Source: a bacterium (GTDB lineage Bacteria > Chloroflexota > Dormibacteria > UBA8260 > Bog-877). From it: a DNA stretch of 15,700 bases. Under the pieces are notes generated by a model. The model ran no database searches and had not been told where the DNA came from. It was given only the letters and a program-made list of their open reading frames with translations. Numbering within the stretch: position 1 is the first letter of the stretch; every line of letters begins with the position of its first letter. Positions 14,294-15,700 of this stretch are shown here, one piece after another. The position numbers were made by a program, and so were the translations under genes. The stretch is from positions 1 through 15,700 of the forward strand of contig JAKAWF010000060.1 of assembly GCA_021817025.1 (NCBI GenBank). The letters are read 5' to 3'.

Positions 14294-15396
14294 GCCAGAT
14301 GGCCCTGGCAGCTCCGGCAACGCGCCGCGGCGGCTTCCACCCCCTCCGGGTGAGCGCGATCACGCCGGTTGCCGAGGATGCGGTCGCGGTCAGCTTCCGG
14401 CTGCCCGCCGACCTTGAGCAGCGCTTCGCCTTCGAGGCGGGCCAGCACCTCACCCTGCGGATGGTCATTGACGGAGTCGAGCTGCGGCGCAGCTATTCGA
14501 TCTGCGTTCCCGCCGGTCACGGCCAGCTCCAGATCGGAGTCAGGAGGCTCCCCGGCGGGGCGTGCTCCCCCTTCATCCACGATCGGCTGCGCGTCGACGA
14601 CGTGGTCGACGTGATGGAGCCGGCGGGCCACTTCACCCTGCCCTGGGATGCCCGGGCGAAGCGGACTTACGTGGCGATCGCCGCGGGCTCCGGCATCACC
14701 CCGGTGATCTCGCTTCTGGGGACCGCCCTGGCGCGTGAGCCGGGCAGCCAGGCCACCTTGCTATACGGCAATCGCACGGTCGGGTCGACCATGTTTCTGG
14801 ACCAGCTGGCGGATCTGAAGGACCGCTACCCCAGCCGTTTCCAGCAGGTTCAGTTCTTCTCCAGGGAGCTTCAACAAGTGGAGTTGCACAACGGCCGTCT
14901 CGACGAGGCCAAGGTGGCCGGGGTAGTCCCTGGCCTCCTGGAGGCCATGGCTGTCGACAGCTGGCTGCTGTGCGGCCCCCACCTCCTGGTGGACGGGGTG
15001 AGGCGGGCGCTGGGTCGGTTGGGGGTTCCCGACCCTCGCATCCACAGTGAACTGTTCTTCGTCGAGGACGCGCCGCCGGAGCGGAGCCGGGCGGAACAGC
15101 AGGCGCTCGCCCGCGCCGGAGATGTCACGGTGACGGCCCAGTTGGACGGCCGCGAGACCACCTTCACCATGGCCCGCGGCGGGACCATCGTCGATGGCCT
15201 GTTGACCATCAGGGGAGACGCTCCATACTCCTGCAAGGGCGGGGTTTGCGCCACCTGCCGGGCGCGCCTGGTGGAGGGTGAGGTGATCATGGATCACACC
15301 TACGCACTGGAGCCTGCCGAGCGGGAGGACGGGTTCATCCTCACCTGCCAGGCCCACCCGATAACCGATCGGGTGGTCGTCGACTACGACGCCTGA
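14290..15396 (+). CDS. paaE: Phenylacetyl-CoA monooxygenase reductase PaaE
   Basis: The 368-residue reductase passes electrons from NADPH through FAD and a [2Fe-2S] cluster to PaaA. The order is an FNR-type FAD domain (RSYSICVPAG, residues 67-76), a nicotinamide-binding domain with AAGSGITPVISLLG starting near 131 and DSWLLCGPHLLV, then a C-terminal plant-type ferredoxin with CKGGVCATC (Cys315, 320, 323) and Cys353 in LTCQAHP. The start is taken as TTG 14290, which overlaps the paaD stop as TTGA and has AAGG seven bases upstream. ATG 14299 is a close alternative and removes three residues. The long upstream open frame lies inside paaD. It is the last gene of the operon and converges on enolase. 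Confidence 0.95.
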   Translation: MSQMALAAPATRRGGFHPLRVSAITPVAEDAVAVSFRLPADLEQRFAFEAGQHLTLRMVIDGVELRRSYSICVPAGHGQLQIGVRRLPGGACSPFIHDRLRVDDVVDVMEPAGHFTLPWDARAKRTYVAIAAGSGITPVISLLGTALAREPGSQATLLYGNRTVGSTMFLDQLADLKDRYPSRFQQVQFFSRELQQVELHNGRLDEAKVAGVVPGLLEAMAVDSWLLCGPHLLVDGVRRALGRLGVPDPRIHSELFFVEDAPPERSRAEQQALARAGDVTVTAQLDGRETTFTMARGGTIVDGLLTIRGDAPYSCKGGVCATCRARLVEGEVIMDHTYALEPAEREDGFILTCQAHPITDRVVVDYDA

Positions 15397-15411
15397 ACTC
15401 CTCAGGGCGGC

Positions 15412-15441
15412 TGGGCTCGTCAAGACGAACCGGGGAGCCCA
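15412..15441. terminator. Weak hairpin between convergent paaE and eno
   Basis: TGGGCTC (15412-15418) and GAGCCCA (15435-15441) can pair across a 16-nt loop; a second, overlapping pairing TCGTC/GACGA is nested at its base. No T-tract is present on either strand. It is the only structure seen in the 101-bp convergent gap. Confidence 0.25.
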
Positions 15442-15497
15442 TGGCGGCTGTCCCCAGTTCCGGATCGGGGCGGACCCCACCCATGCCCCCGGACTTC

Positions 15498-15700
<203 letters not shown>

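Overview
The window is high-GC bacterial DNA, probably from a soil-type actinobacterium or a neighbouring Terrabacteria lineage such as Dormibacterota or Chloroflexota. The hints are a maleylpyruvate-isomerase-family (mycothiol-type) protein, a DUF6069-like membrane protein, a TIGR02206 membrane protein, frequent GTG/TTG starts and the gene content. The exact phylum cannot be fixed from the sequence alone.

Layout. (1) 1-680: two tandem single-domain rhodaneses, the first cut by the window edge. The second has a CsoR/CstR-like inverted repeat over its promoter. (2) 914-1453: a small four-helix membrane protein of DUF6069 type. (3) 1843-3068: an MFS exporter split by a -1 frame change at a run of five G, with a perfect 16-bp inverted repeat just downstream. 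(4) 3079-3926: a gene-poor, degenerate stretch with a cluster of small palindromes. (5) 3927-6309: a TIGR02206 membrane protein (+), then an SRPBCC protein and an MDMPI/DinB-like enzyme (-). (6) 6765-8557: paaI and paaK. (7) 8469-10009: an alkyltransferase-like protein (ATL) and uracil phosphoribosyltransferase (upp), both on the minus strand. (8) 10531-11220: an IS607-type serine transposase without a recognisable tnpB, lying against the truncated 3' end of a TetR regulator relic (11221-11708) that carries four apparent single-base deletions. (9) 11817-15396: a tightly coupled paaABCDE operon. (10) 15498-15700: the C-terminal end of enolase on the minus strand.

Function. The core is the aerobic hybrid phenylacetate pathway. 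PaaK activates phenylacetate to its CoA thioester. The PaaABCE monooxygenase, with PaaD as maturation factor, epoxidises the ring. PaaI hydrolyses CoA thioesters so that CoA is recovered from dead-end intermediates. PaaG, PaaZ, PaaF, PaaH and PaaJ are not in the window and must be encoded elsewhere or be absent. The divergent TetR relic is placed like a local repressor of paaABCDE. If the sequence is correct, that control is lost here.

No wholly new multi-gene system is evident. The strongest unexplained signals are the frame break plus hairpin in the MFS gene, the deletion-only decay of the TetR gene beside IS607, the operator-like repeat at the rhodaneses and several strong palindromes between genes.
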